Source of the DNA: Aradus depressus
Lineage: Eukaryota; Arthropoda; Insecta; Hemiptera; Aradidae
Length of the DNA stretch: 64,000 bases
Direction of reading: 5' to 3'
NCBI GenBank assembly: GCA_963662175.1
Contig: OY759221.1
Coordinates: forward strand, 15,229,027-15,293,026
The notes under the pieces were generated by a model. It was not told the origin of the DNA, did no database searches, and was given only the letters and a program-made list of their open reading frames with translations. A program made the position numbers and the translations under genes. This document shows positions 19,791 to 29,924 of the stretch, one piece after another; positions within the stretch are counted from its first letter, which is position 1, and each line of letters begins with the position of its first letter.

Positions 19791-21293
19791 CCAAACAGTT
19801 ATCAGTTTAAATACCCTGTATTTGCCTAGGATGCGCTTATTCGTACTAAAGTAAACTTTGTATCCGAACTGTGGAGCGGAGGGTTTAGATTTTTATCTTG
19901 ACAGTGTATAGCCGGGGGTTAACCCGGGATTTGGTAGGGGTGAGGAGGATCTTACCAGACCCTGTCAGGTACGTTATAACAAGGAACAACAATTAATTAT
20001 AATAATCCTTAGGTCCTAAGTAGGACGAGGGAGGGGGGGTAAGGCTGGGAAAGTCAGTCCTCTGGATGGAAAGTCAACATGTTTGCACTCAACTTGAGAA
20101 CGTTTCACAAGTTGTGATGGCAACAGTAACTTTCCTTCGCGTTTATTAGACATAACCTTCGTGTCTTATCTCCGAAAGATTATGAGGAGTTTTGAGCACA
20201 CCGTCTCGATGTTAGTATTCAAAATTCTCTGTGCATAGTTTGTGCCGAGTTGTTCTTCTTCAATGATCCTTCGTTTATACGAAGGAACAGCGCATTATTC
20301 TGATGCAATTCTCCTCTTTTGACCGATTGGCGGTCCCAAGATGAAGCTTGGGGAGTACGTTTTTACAACATGATATTTTAAAGCTAAAAGAGAAGGAATA
20401 ATATCATTGGATACTTAGGATACTCCCTAGGTGTATACACCACCACTCCCAGTATCGTATATATCGTATCTATTTATCTTCTGTGCCTTTACTATTTTGA
20501 TAATATTAGCCGTTTGTGTTCTGTATTCCAATTGCACTAGCTTCTAGGATTGATGTATATATCATTGATCTCAATAGATTACCTTCTATAGTGATCAATA
20601 GTGGCTTTGGTTCTAGATGATCTATGCCGATGTATCTAAATTAGACAAGATGTGCCATCTAGTTAAGTAATGGTTACCATTAGCAGTAGATATCATTGGA
20701 TTGTGGACAACCAACCAGGCCTATCTCACACAAGCTTAGCCTTTCCCATGGTAATATACCTACAGTACTAATGGTAAATGTTTTAGTATCCAATTGAATT
20801 TACCATATTTGGGCAACGTAGAAATGTCCCTTATAAATAGATAATGAAAATTAAGCCCAGACATTTCGACATTGAGAATAATCTCTTGTATTTTCCATAG
20901 CTTTCTTTCCATTGCTATTATACCAATTATAATTTTGCTTTTCAGTTCAAATTTGAGTTTCCTTCTTTAATCAGAAGTTAAGGTTACAGAAATAACAAAT
21001 AGACTTGAAACGTAAAACTATTTAAAAGAAAATAATTTGTTAGACGTAGTGAAACAGAGTGGCTGGTATGTGCAGCCAGGATTGCGAGCGTCCAATGTTC
21101 CTCTTGACGTAAGTTAGAATAATATTAGAAACGGTCCATTAGCCGGTACGCTATTTATAGAGGACAGTAGGCCACACACCTCACCTGGCTCTTTGTCTGT
21201 TTTATATACAGCTATAAGTTCTCATATGACGTGGTTGTGTGAGAATCAGAGCTAGTGCGCTGGTCTGCCGTCAAATGTTCCACGATTCTTCAA
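19791..21293. other. no gene recognised
   Basis: About 1.5 kb of moderately AT-rich DNA with no frame above 60 residues, no TIR pair and no match to the families in this window. This is one of the few apparently single-copy stretches. Confidence 0.4.
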
Positions 21294-21620
21294 CAGTGGA
21301 TCAATGTGGATTTTTTGAGATAATAGTAAATAACAAAATAATCGAACATATTATATCATGTAGAATTTTATGAGTATCAGTTTCTTAAGCAGAGAAATGG
21401 CGATGGTTCAATCCACAGAAACACAGCCTTAACCACCGCGAACCATTGAAACAATGTCTTGGTCACCCTAAGGCATACGCAGAGGGATCCCACCTGAAAT
21501 GTTAGACAGTGGATCAATGTGGATTGCTTGACATAATATTAAATAATAAAATAATCGAACATATTATATCATGGGTATCAATTATATCATGAGTATCAGT
21601 TTCTAAAGCAGAGAAATGGT
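21294..21620 (+). repeat. direct repeat of about 113 bp, 213 bp apart
   Basis: CAGTGGATCAATGTGGATT begins at 21294 and 21507. Both copies run through AAAATAATCGAACATATTAT to GCAGAGAAATGG. The second carries a small internal duplication (TATATCATG). Confidence 0.8.
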
Positions 21621-21699
21621 TTACCATGAAATTAAGGATGCCATCCAACTTTTGCTAATTCTCTTTCCCAGCCATTCTACTGTTCGATGGTTCAAACCA

Positions 21700-21946
21700 T
21701 TATTATGACTCTTGCCCGGGCTTTAACTACGAGGTCATGTCGCCTACAACCAGAGCGCTCTTTCGTCACTCTGGTGGACTTGAGCCCGACTCTACTGTGG
21801 GAGTCCTAAATTTTGCCTTCCCTAAATTTTTGTTCAAGGGGTCTTTAACGAGTACCTGACATCGTACAGGCTCGGGACCATCAATTAACGTCCCATCCGA
21901 AGGATGGCGTGCTTAAGTTTATTTTACCTCTCTGGTAAAATAAATA
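21700..21946 (-). repeat. SINE-1 fragment lacking the head
   Basis: From CCCGGGCAAGAGTCATAATA (minus, 3' end) back to the AAATAAACTTAAGCACGCC block. The tRNA-like head is missing. Confidence 0.85.
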
Positions 21947-22104
21947 ACCGATTCGACAGCGGGACAGCGCGCCATTTTACTCCAAGGGGGTTGAGAGGAA
22001 CTTGAGTTAACTTAATACGTAATTTATAGGGATGGAGTGGTGGGGAAATGCTCATTAATAATTACTACATAGTAGTGAGAGTAACCTAGTAAGTTTTTCT
22101 TAGT

Positions 22105-23115
22105 ACAGGGGAAGTTGTGTAATCGGTCAAAAAATCGAGTTTTCAACGGATTTTCACGTTTTCCGACCTCCAGAAGTATGAAAAAAAATGAATGTATCGA
22201 CACGAAATTTTATATGTAAGAGCAGAATTCCATAAGGGGATGATCTATTGATTTTCAGCGATTTCGGCCGAAGAGAGCGTTTTCAGGGGAGGAGGCTCAG
22301 TTCGAAAACCCTAACAACTGCCGATTAAATGAATCTATCGACACAAAATTTAATATGAGGATTTAGGAGCCCCTAATGTAAGTCAACTCAAAGAAGATAT
22401 TGTTCATTTTTTATTAAACTGTCCTTTGTATAATAATATTAGAGAAAGATATTTATCTAAATATATTAAAAACTCTGATGAAGACGAAAGTAATATTAAA
22501 TAATTTATGGTTTCCAGATTTACTTTGTGAAGCTCCATTCTAGGAATAGATAATTAAAATGCACAATTTCTTTGTCAAACTTCACTATATATTCTCAAAT
22601 ACTCAACTAGTTTCGCCAAAAAAAGCAAACATTAAAAAGAAAATCTAACACAATAAAAATTCAAAAAAAAAAATAAATAAATAAAATAAACTTAAGAATA
22701 GAGGACAAAAAAATAATTAAGTTTTTGTTAAATATTTGTTATTTACAGTTAAGTACAAAGTGGTTTGACTTAATGTTTATTACTTTGGTTTTATTTAAAG
22801 TCATTGTAATATGTATATGTGTATGTATGTATATAAAATTATATATTTTTTCTGTTTTCCATTTCTCTTTGCTGTTTGTATACAAGTAAATGTGCGCATT
22901 TATTATAATATTTAGATATTTAGAAATATATTAAGTTGTGAAATTCTTACTTTATTATTATATCGGATGTATATTCAAATTGTACCCCAACTCTCTACAA
23001 TAGCCTTAATAGGTAGTAATAAAAAAACAAAAAAAAAAAATATATATACATATATGTAAGTCAACTATTGAGTTATAGCGCAAATGGTCGACTGGTTTTG
23101 GAGGAGTGATTTTTT
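22105..23115 (-). repeat. hp family copy split by a LINE
   Basis: Starts at the hairpin-end remnant (ACAGGGGAAGTTGTGTAATC), continues to ATGTAAGTCAACT, where a LINE is inserted, and resumes at 23067 with ATTGAGTTATAGCGCAAATG, ending within the left body. Confidence 0.8.
22389..23053 (+). mobile_element. LINE 3' end, 13-bp TSD, poly(A)-rich tail
   Basis: ATGTAAGTCAACT occurs at 22376-22388 and 23054-23066, a perfect TSD. The 5' part encodes LKEDIVHFLLNCPLYNNIRE followed by RYLSKYIKNSDEDESNIK and a stop, matching the C terminus at 57108-57659 (-). The 3' UTR shares CAAATTGTACCCCAACTC with that copy. It inserted into an hp repeat. Confidence 0.9.
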
Positions 23116-23642
23116 TATTCTGCCAGTCGGCTTTGTACTGTATATTTGTCTCTCTTAACAACGGTGTACCATGTGATTGGAGTACGTACCACCCTGTACC
23201 AATATGAGAGAATGGTGGTACACCTCATAAACCCCCCGTTGATTGTTGAGAACTTGTGAGAGTTACAAGAAATTAAACTTTCCATTATCAAAATTAATAG
23301 GTGGTTTTCTAAGATGGGGTAGGATGCGGTGTGGTGTACCCAAACCTGTTCTCAAGATGTAAGATGAAGTGGGGAGGGGGGGGGGGAGGGGGGATAAATG
23401 AAATCTAGGAGGGGGAGCTCATCTCAGCCAACAGAATGGCGGCTGCTAGGATATGAATTAATTTAGCGAGGTAAGTCCCAGAAGCTTGTTAGAAATGCCT
23501 GTAGCTTTTCCCTCTCTGTAGAACCTCACTCCCACAACACACAACAACGTAAATGACAACTTCTACATGAGTATTCTCTCTTTAAATTTTATTTGATTTA
23601 TAAATACATTGAAATTTCTATATTATGAACATAAATAGAACA
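23116..23642. other. no gene recognised
   Basis: Includes a G-rich run (about 23370-23395). Otherwise no match. Confidence 0.4.
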
Positions 23643-23898
23643 TAGCCTACTGAGCTCAAGATCGCGGGTTCGAAACCTGGCTCAAGCCGGTAGTTTATTT
23701 TATCTGGAAAGTAAAAAAAACACTTGAGCACGCCGTCTTTCGGATGGGACGTTAAGCGATGGTCCCAAGCCTGTGGGATTGAGGTACTCGTTAAGAATCC
23801 GCTAGTCGGGCTCATGTACACCAGAGCGACGATAGAGCGCTCTAGTAGTAGGCGATATGACCTCGTAGTTAAAGCCCGGGCATGAGTCACAATAATTA
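23643..23898 (+). repeat. SINE-1 copy, 5'-truncated before the A box
   Basis: B box GGGTTCGAAACCTGG, body, and end CCCGGGCATGAGTCACAATAA. A small deletion removes the GGTGAATAAAAATTTAGG segment. Confidence 0.85.
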
Positions 23899-24042
23899 AC
23901 TGATCAAAACATAGTCAAGACCTATGCACAAATATAGGAGGGTACACAAAAAAATGAAATTAATTGCGGGGATATCTGAAAAATGAGGTTATTTTTGATA
24001 TTTTCTTAAAATTTTGAGTGTCTACGAGCTATTGATGGATTT

Positions 24043-24271
24043 TTTTTTTTTTTTTTTTTTTTCTTTTTTTTTTTTTTCTTTTGGTTTTATGTACGGTGCA
24101 TATTAGCCATGTCAATGTGTTATATATAATTATTTAAGACATCCATGGCCCCGGGAGGGAGTTCTATCTACGAAATAAAACTCACTCCCGGACGGGATTC
24201 GAACCCGCAAACCATGGTGAGACCATGCGACCAAAGCCCTACGCTCTAGCCCGCACGGCCACCATGGCCCC
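24043..24271 (-). mobile_element. SINE-2, tRNA-derived, poly(A) tail, perfect 14-bp TSD
   Basis: CTATTGATGGATTT flanks it at 24029-24042 and 24272-24285. On the minus strand it opens GGGGCCATGGTGGCCGTGCG, with an A-box-like TGGCCGTGCGGG, an anticodon-like region and a good B box (GGGTTCGAATCCC). A body of about 100 bp and an A-rich tail (24043-24082 on the plus strand as T) follow. The long variable-arm-like spacing recalls tRNA-Ser/Leu type heads. Only one copy was seen here. The clean TSD suggests a young insertion. Confidence 0.9.
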
Positions 24272-24334
24272 CTATTGATGGATTTACGTGCATTTTCAGA
24301 AGCAACATGATTGCCGGAAAGACAAATTCAAATT

Positions 24335-24710
24335 TCTCCTTATACTTAGATATACGAAGTATAGAGGAAGTTATGTAGACGAAAACTCGATGTTGAGTTT
24401 CCAACGGAATTTCACGTTTTCTGGCCTCCTAATTCCAAAAAAGAAAAACAATTGTTTGTACACAATAACTCCCGATAGAATGAAGAGAGGCTTATCACAA
24501 AATTTCTAATAACAACCGATGTAATGAATGTATCGACACAAAATTTCTAATAACAACCGATGTAATGAATGTATCGACACAAAATTTCTAATAACAACCG
24601 ATGTAATGAATGTATCGACACAAAATTTAGTATGAGGATTCAGAAGCCAGTATGTTAGTCAAATATTGAGTTTTAGCCCAAACAGTCGATTGGCTTTGAA
24701 GGGAATGTTA
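24335..24710 (-). repeat. hp family copy with 41-bp internal triplication
   Basis: Hairpin remnant (ACTTAGATATACGAAGTATA), body, then CACAAAATTTCTAATAACAA repeated with a 41-bp period starting at 24496, 24537 and 24578, and ending at a TTA where a Harbinger element is inserted. Confidence 0.8.
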
Positions 24711-25437
24711 AGCCGGTGCCACACAATGTTACCAACACCCTCCAACGTTGGATGATTGTTGATTGGTAGCATCGTGTGACCGATGCTCCGACTACTTGCG
24801 TCCAACGTTGGCGTTGGAGCATGTTCGGCCTGTTGTCGGTATTTCGACCCAGGTCAAAGAGACTTTTTACCCCCTCTACCAGACTTGGTCCCACATTTGA
24901 TACACAGCTACACGAATCGTCCAACCTTTTCAAATGTTTATATTGAGGTTATGCCAGTGTTATAAATTTAAAATTCAATATCTGTAGCGGACATTCTACA
25001 GAAGTTTTCAAATTTCCCTGAATGTTCTTTTTTTGAATCCAACATCCTGTCGGAAGCATTGGATCTGAAATGAAAATTTAGTTTTAGGTACTCAAAATAT
25101 TTTTAAATCTTGCATGAGTAACATTAATATCAAAATATGCAAATGATACCTGCTTAAAGTTATTTTACTTACCGTTTTTATTTAGAGACAACATCCACCA
25201 TCTCCTTGAACGACGTTTACGTTTACTTTTTACGAGTAATAATAAGGACGACAACAAGACCACTGTTGTAGCAGCAATTGCAACAACCACATCTTCCGAT
25301 TCTTACATTTTACTTTATTTAAAGTAAAAAAATCTAAAAAACACCTGAAGTTTCACTTGTGTGTACACTTGACTCAAACATTTGAATCCAATGTGTTTGT
25401 TCCAACATTTGCTAAGTAGCATCGTGTGGCACCGGCT
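24711..25437 (-). mobile_element. PIF/Harbinger element with partial transposase
   Basis: TTA at 24708-24710 and 25438-25440, and TIRs AGCCGGTGCCACACAATG (left) and AGCCGGTGCCACACGATG (right, inverted). The minus strand encodes the start of a PIF-type transposase in two exons. The region between exon 2 and the left TIR is non-coding, so most of the transposase is deleted. Confidence 0.85.
24970..25308 (-). pseudogene. PIF/Harbinger transposase N terminus, two exons
   Basis: Exon 1 (25308-25173) reads M, stop, then ESEDVVVAIAATTVVLLSSL, LLLLVK, SKRKRRSRRWW. The acidic/hydrophobic start followed by a Lys/Arg stretch and WW is typical of PIF-type transposases. A 108-bp intron (25172-25065) has a good donor (GTAAGTAA) and acceptor (TTTCATTTCAG). 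Exon 2 contains RMLDSKKEHSGKFENFCRMS and ATDIEF, matching the 'F.NFLRMS...F' region. The early stop and a frame offset between exons show it is dead. The catalytic DDE part is absent. Confidence 0.7.
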
Positions 25438-25439
25438 TT

Positions 25440-25478
25440 AGCTATTGTGACTCAAGCCCGGCTTGGTTAAAGGGAAAC
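25440..25478 (-). repeat. SINE-1 3' fragment
   Basis: GTGACTCAAGCCCGGCTTGG is a short diverged 3' end in minus orientation. Confidence 0.4.
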
Positions 25479-25912
25479 CGACTTTTTTATTTAATCTTTG
25501 TAGTATTTATTAGTGAAGATATTAATGGCAAGATTCCTACTGTATTGTGGTCAAGGTGTCTGTGACGTAGTATGCAATAAATCTTTCATTGTGACATTAT
25601 TCTATTTGATTATTTATAAACATTTTAATTTATAAATACCATTTAACGTCAGAGTTATATAAAAAAAAAAAATAACAAAAGAGCTACTGAGTGAGACAGT
25701 TTTAGAGCGAGCTCCTAAATTAGCTTGGAGTTTAAAATGGGGTTTAACAAAGTGAAAAACTATTTATATTGTGTAGAGGACAAGAGAAGAACAGGTGAAG
25801 TAGTGTGTAGTCTGTGATAGTCTAGATCAAGAAGTGGGCAAGGGAGTATCTGTCTGGCTGTGTTGTGTACATGATAAATGGGGGAACAGACGGACCCAGG
25901 CCGCGTTGACAA
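25479..25912. other. no gene recognised
   Basis: AT-rich DNA; nothing recognised. Confidence 0.4.
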
Positions 25913-26430
25913 ATGTATCTGTGAACACAGGCGGTGGATGACAACTCAAAAGTGACAAACAAAACTGTAAAGGAATATCGTACATCTGAAGAGACATGGC
26001 TTCTGGGACTTTTGATAAATTGGTCACTTTAGTATAGACCAGGAATGAGAAATATTCTCGAAGAAATCTTAACTCAGAAACGATTGTAGCATGCCTAAAT
26101 ACAAATACATAATACCCATTATATTTATGAATTTATCAAAAATGTTTTCAAATAAAAGTTTTAGAAAATATTGAAAGGTACATTTTATATGAAATACGAT
26201 TTTTTGAAGGTCGCCTGGTTTGTGAGATATATACTGAAAACCGTCCTGAAATGTTGTTCTGCAACCGATGTTTCTTAAACGTTTGCTTAATTTATACAAA
26301 AACATTAGTCCTATCGACAATGTTTCTGACTAAATTTCCCCCAATCTACTTTCACAAAAGTATCTGTGAACATAGTCGGTGATTGGTAACTCAAAAGTGA
26401 CAAACAAAACTGTAAAGGAATATCGTACAA
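25913..26430 (+). repeat. Rep-D unit bracketed by about 72-bp direct repeats
   Basis: AACTCAAAAGTGACAAACAA then AACTGTAAAGGAATATCGTA occurs at 25913-25986 and 26360-26430. Between them, 26013-26340 matches 33385-33670 and 32690-32845 (shared TTTTGATAAATTGGTCACTTT-type and CTTCAAATAAAAGTT-type blocks). Family unknown. Confidence 0.7.
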
Positions 26431-26660
26431 GACAGAGAAGATAACGACGAGCCTTTGCGACTGGCCCTGGAGGAGGAACTACAGGACAGTCCAGAACAGA
26501 GCGTTGCAAGGACATATTCCAAGACTGGATAGTCGGCGAAGCCGGAAGAAGGACAGCCCGAACTGCTCGTGCGGCGGCGTTGAGACTGCAGAACACATAG
26601 TTCTCGAATGCCCGATGTACGGTGACCATCTTTGGCGTAACGCTGCCATATAACATAAAT
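26431..26660 (+). pseudogene. LINE ORF2 C-terminal relic
   Basis: Frames shift, but they read EPLRLALEEELQDSPEQS, then RALQGHIPRLDSRRSRKKDS and PNCSCGGVETAEHIVLECPM. The C.C...ETAEHI..ECP pattern is the Cys/His cluster near the end of R1/jockey-type ORF2 proteins. It shares both blocks with 27522-27904 and 32846-33000. No TSD was identified. Confidence 0.65.
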
Positions 26661-27303
26661 GCCCAGGTCCCGAGCTTTCTCCGGAACGTCAATAAGGCAG
26701 GTTGGAGGACCCAGGCGATCGTCCCGGCGAGTGGCTGGGTTTTTGAAAGAACCAAATTTAAAAACATATACATCAAAATCTTACGAATTAACGTTCCCCA
26801 ATACGTTGGACTGCTCCAAGGGTTTCAGAGAGGAACGGAGGGGAGAGAATAGGAATTCATGTCTGTTATTGAGACTGTGACTATTTCGAAACATTTTTTC
26901 TCTAGTGTAATATTTTGGCAAATATATCTCTTCATCAACATTACTCAATGTTTTTCTTTCGCTTTTATTACCAACCATTACTCTATAGAAAAATAGAATA
27001 CGAAGAATTTAAGAACTTCCCGCGAGTGTATAATAAAAACAAGTTGATTCAAATATACGCAGTTTAAGTTGGATAAAATAAAAATTATGTGCACTTAGAA
27101 GTTTGGTAGAGTGAAGTGGATTGGGATGTCGGAAGATCTGGCACTAAACTTTGGACGAGAAACCCAACATGTATCAAAGAAGGAAGAAACATTCCGGAAA
27201 AATGTTATTTAGGACAACGCACTTTTCTAACTTGGATGGGTTCGACCTGCCACAGATAAACATTTTGGGAAACACCAACTTCGAATTGATTTAGTTATTG
27301 TGA
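26661..27303. other. no gene recognised
   Basis: Frames at 26622-26880 (+) and 26781-26978 (-) have no recognisable motif. No repeat match. Confidence 0.4.
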
Positions 27304-27432
27304 TGGCGTCGGTAGCTCAGAAGCGTGTTTACCGAGCTCAAGATTGCGAGTTTGAAATCCGGCCGAGGCCCTTAGTTTTTTTTATCTGGAGGTGAAAAAA
27401 ACCTTGAGCATGCCGTCCTTCGGACTGAAATA
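27304..27432 (+). repeat. SINE-1 fragment (head and start of body)
   Basis: GGCGTCGGTAGCTCAGAAG, degraded B box (GAGTTTGAAATCCGG), ends after GCCGTCCTTCGGA. Confidence 0.8.
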
Positions 27433-27439
27433 AGCTATG

Positions 27440-28135
27440 TGCCCAGGATTTCTTCGCATCATAAAACCCAATAAATTCCGATTATTACATGTACCGATTC
27501 AAAATTAGATATGTTTGTTCAGAACAACAGCCCTGGCGGCGTCGAGACTGTGGAACACGTAGTTCTCGAATGCCCGCTATACGAAGTGCCCAGGGAAGCG
27601 CTGATTCGCCAGACAGGATCGTACCTGGGACTGGACCTGCCGGGACTGATGACAGAGGCTGGCTTTTGGTCGGTTCGTCTCCTCCTGGGGGAGAATCAAG
27701 TAAGCATTCTAACCCGGTGCCGGGGGGCCCCACCGACAACCGACAGGCGGTAGGCAGAACAGAACCCCCGAAAAGATCCCGAGTTGGAAACCAAAGACGA
27801 CTGTGGCCCGTACTCATCGAGCCGGTCCATAGCCGAAGAACGCAATAGGGTGATGTGACCGACCCCCCTAAGGGGTCAGGAGCACCAAAAAAAAAAAAAA
27901 TAAAAGATATGTTAGTTCAAAGCATTCAATTCATTTTCAGCGGAATCGGTCGACGTGAGAAGAATAACTACCGATGTAATGAATGTAACGACACAACATT
28001 TAGTATATGGATTCAACCCACTAATATTGAGTTTCACCCTTAAAGGTCGATTGGCTTTCGAGGGAGAGCGAAAACATAATTGATTTAATCTTGCTTGGGG
28101 AAGTCATAGCCGGTGATTTATCGACGACTTTTTTT
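27440..28135 (-). repeat. hp family copy split by a LINE
   Basis: AAACCCAATAAATTCCGATTA to 27506, a LINE insertion, then TTTTCAGCGGAATCGGTCGA to the left terminus GGTGATTTATCGACGACTTT. Confidence 0.75.
27522..27904 (+). mobile_element. LINE 3' end with poly(A), near-perfect 15-bp TSD
   Basis: AGATATGTTTGTTCA (27507-27521) and AGATATGTTAGTTCA (27905-27919) flank it with one mismatch. The frame encodes NNSPGGVETVEHVVLECPLY then EVPREALIRQTGSYLGLDLP to a stop near 27753, the ORF2 C terminus. A GC-rich 3' UTR with CCGACCCCCCTAAGGGGTC (a possible hairpin) and a poly(A) tail follows. Other frames here (27485-27848) are shadows. Confidence 0.85.
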
Positions 28136-28671
28136 TTTTTTTTTTTTTCTTTTTTTCATAGTAAATGTTTAGTAAAAGAGCGTCTGACAGAAAGTATGAG
28201 GGGAGACTGAAAATATGGGCTGGGAGGAGAGAGGCGAGTTGTGAAGGGGCTAAGAGTCATTTATAAAGCCCTGGAGAAGAAAAGGTGGGATGGGGTGTTG
28301 GAAGGGATGTAAAAGAGTGGAGGGGATGGGGGATGTAAGAGACCCTGGAGGATCCGCAAGGGTAAGACGAAGGGATTTATAGGCAATACCGCAATACCCG
28401 TGAAAACACCTCCCGGTATGGATTCAAATAGGAACAAATGTACGACAGCTTACCGGCACCATCACATCCCCCCCTCCATCTCATATTTTATATAACGCCC
28501 TCTTCTCATGCACTTTTCTATTCTCCGTTTCCTTCAATACCTCAATTCACTCATTGTGTGAACTGCATAAACTATTGAAGAATGGGTCGTGTCATTATAA
28601 GACACTAATCACAGAAAACATATTTTTATTTCCCCAGCTAAATACTAGGTCTGATTTTTGTTCATCAAGGG
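28136..28671. other. no gene recognised
   Basis: Begins with a T-rich run, then purine-rich DNA; no coding or family match. Confidence 0.4.
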
Positions 28672-28889
28672 CAGGGGTCTTTAACGAGTATCTGACATCG
28701 TACAGGCTCGGGACCATCGCTTAACGTCCCATCCGAAGGACGGCGTGCTCAAGTTTATTTTATCTCCCAGATTAAAAAATAAACTAAGGGCCAAATTATA
28801 AAATAAACTAAGGGCCTCGGTCGGGTTTTGAACCCACGATCTTGAGCTCAGAAGACAAGCATGCACACCACTGAGCTACCGGCGCCCTC
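28672..28889 (-). repeat. SINE-1 copy, 3'-truncated
   Basis: Head GGGCGCCGGTAGCTCAGTGG and B box GGGTTCAAAACCCG on the minus strand. A small duplication of AAATAAACTAAGGGCC lies at 28783-28818. Confidence 0.9.
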
Positions 28890-29037
28890 AGCTATTTATT
28901 AAGCCCTTCTTATGTTTTGAATGGATGTTGTTTTCTTTTTATATTTTTTTATTATTACTATATTCAGGATCTTTTATTATTTCTCTTTATTTTTCGGGTG
29001 CACCTTGCGTTTGTGCAACATCACCCGTCTATGTTTG

Positions 29038-29212
29038 TAGAGGGGCTCGGGATCTGGTTAGCTCGTGACGTTACGGCGGGCCGGGTGCGACCACCAAACG
29101 ACCAACGTGTGGGGATCGGTGGTCGCCCCAAGCGCGTCACAACGTTTTTTTCTGCTCCCGCCAGGAGCCGACAAACCGGCTGAACACTGGGTAGCTGGTC
29201 CAGTCTCAGGTA
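29038..29212 (+). repeat. GC-rich repeat, related to 45721-45845
   Basis: GGGCTCGGGATCTGGTTAG and GGGGATCGGTGGTCGCCCC correspond to GGAGCTCGAGGTCTGGATAG and GCGGATTGGTGGTCGACCTC at the second site. Possibly a retroelement UTR; unassigned. Confidence 0.55.
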
Positions 29213-29924
29213 CGATCCGGTCCCGCGAATCAACTCTACCCTGGCAATTGAGGGCTACTTACTATGTTCAAGACCGTTCAACGAGTATTGGCCGCCATGT
29301 GCAAATAACGCCCCCCCCCCTCCACAATTAAAGTACCCAAATGTTTTTATGTTTTTCCCTTTAATTTTGAATAAGTTAATGATTTTTATTTTCCAAATAA
29401 ATACTTGAGCAAACAAATTAATAATATGTTTAACGACAACAATATTATATTTTCAAACATTATATTATGAACTATTAAACATAATTAATACCTATCTACA
29501 TAATAAAGATAGGTGATAAAATTTACGTATATGTTCATATAAAGTTACTTTATATAATTAACTTTGATATAGGTAATATTAAAAAACATAATAATAGATT
29601 TTTTTTAAGAACACAACTTTTTAGTTTAATAAAGTAGTTTACACAAGCCAACTTTTTTTTCAAATACAACTAGAAACGTTTATCCCAAATAGTCATTTAT
29701 TAAATAAAAGTAAATTGTAATCAAAGCATGGCTCTTCTGGCCTTAATGGAATCAACATTTTCTAAAGCACGTTTTGTGTCATTATAATTCAAGAGATCAC
29801 TTTCGATGGATAATAACGAAAGGCCAGTCAGACTCTCTACAAAAGTAGGCTGCCTTTTGGTTACCCATATTTCCCTTTTTTTTTTCCCCATCCCTTGAAA
29901 TGAATTTATCTTGCTTTTCCCCTT
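29213..29924. other. AT-rich, no gene recognised
   Basis: Very AT-rich. The minus frame 29721-30026 runs into the palindrome that follows and was not called. Confidence 0.4.

Noticed and set aside
26330..26776. 148-residue minus-strand frame
   Set aside because: Antisense to the LINE relic at 26431-26660; composition and motifs belong to the plus strand.
27485..27848. Overlapping frames of 110-119 residues on both strands
   Set aside because: Shadows of the LINE C terminus and its GC-rich 3' UTR.
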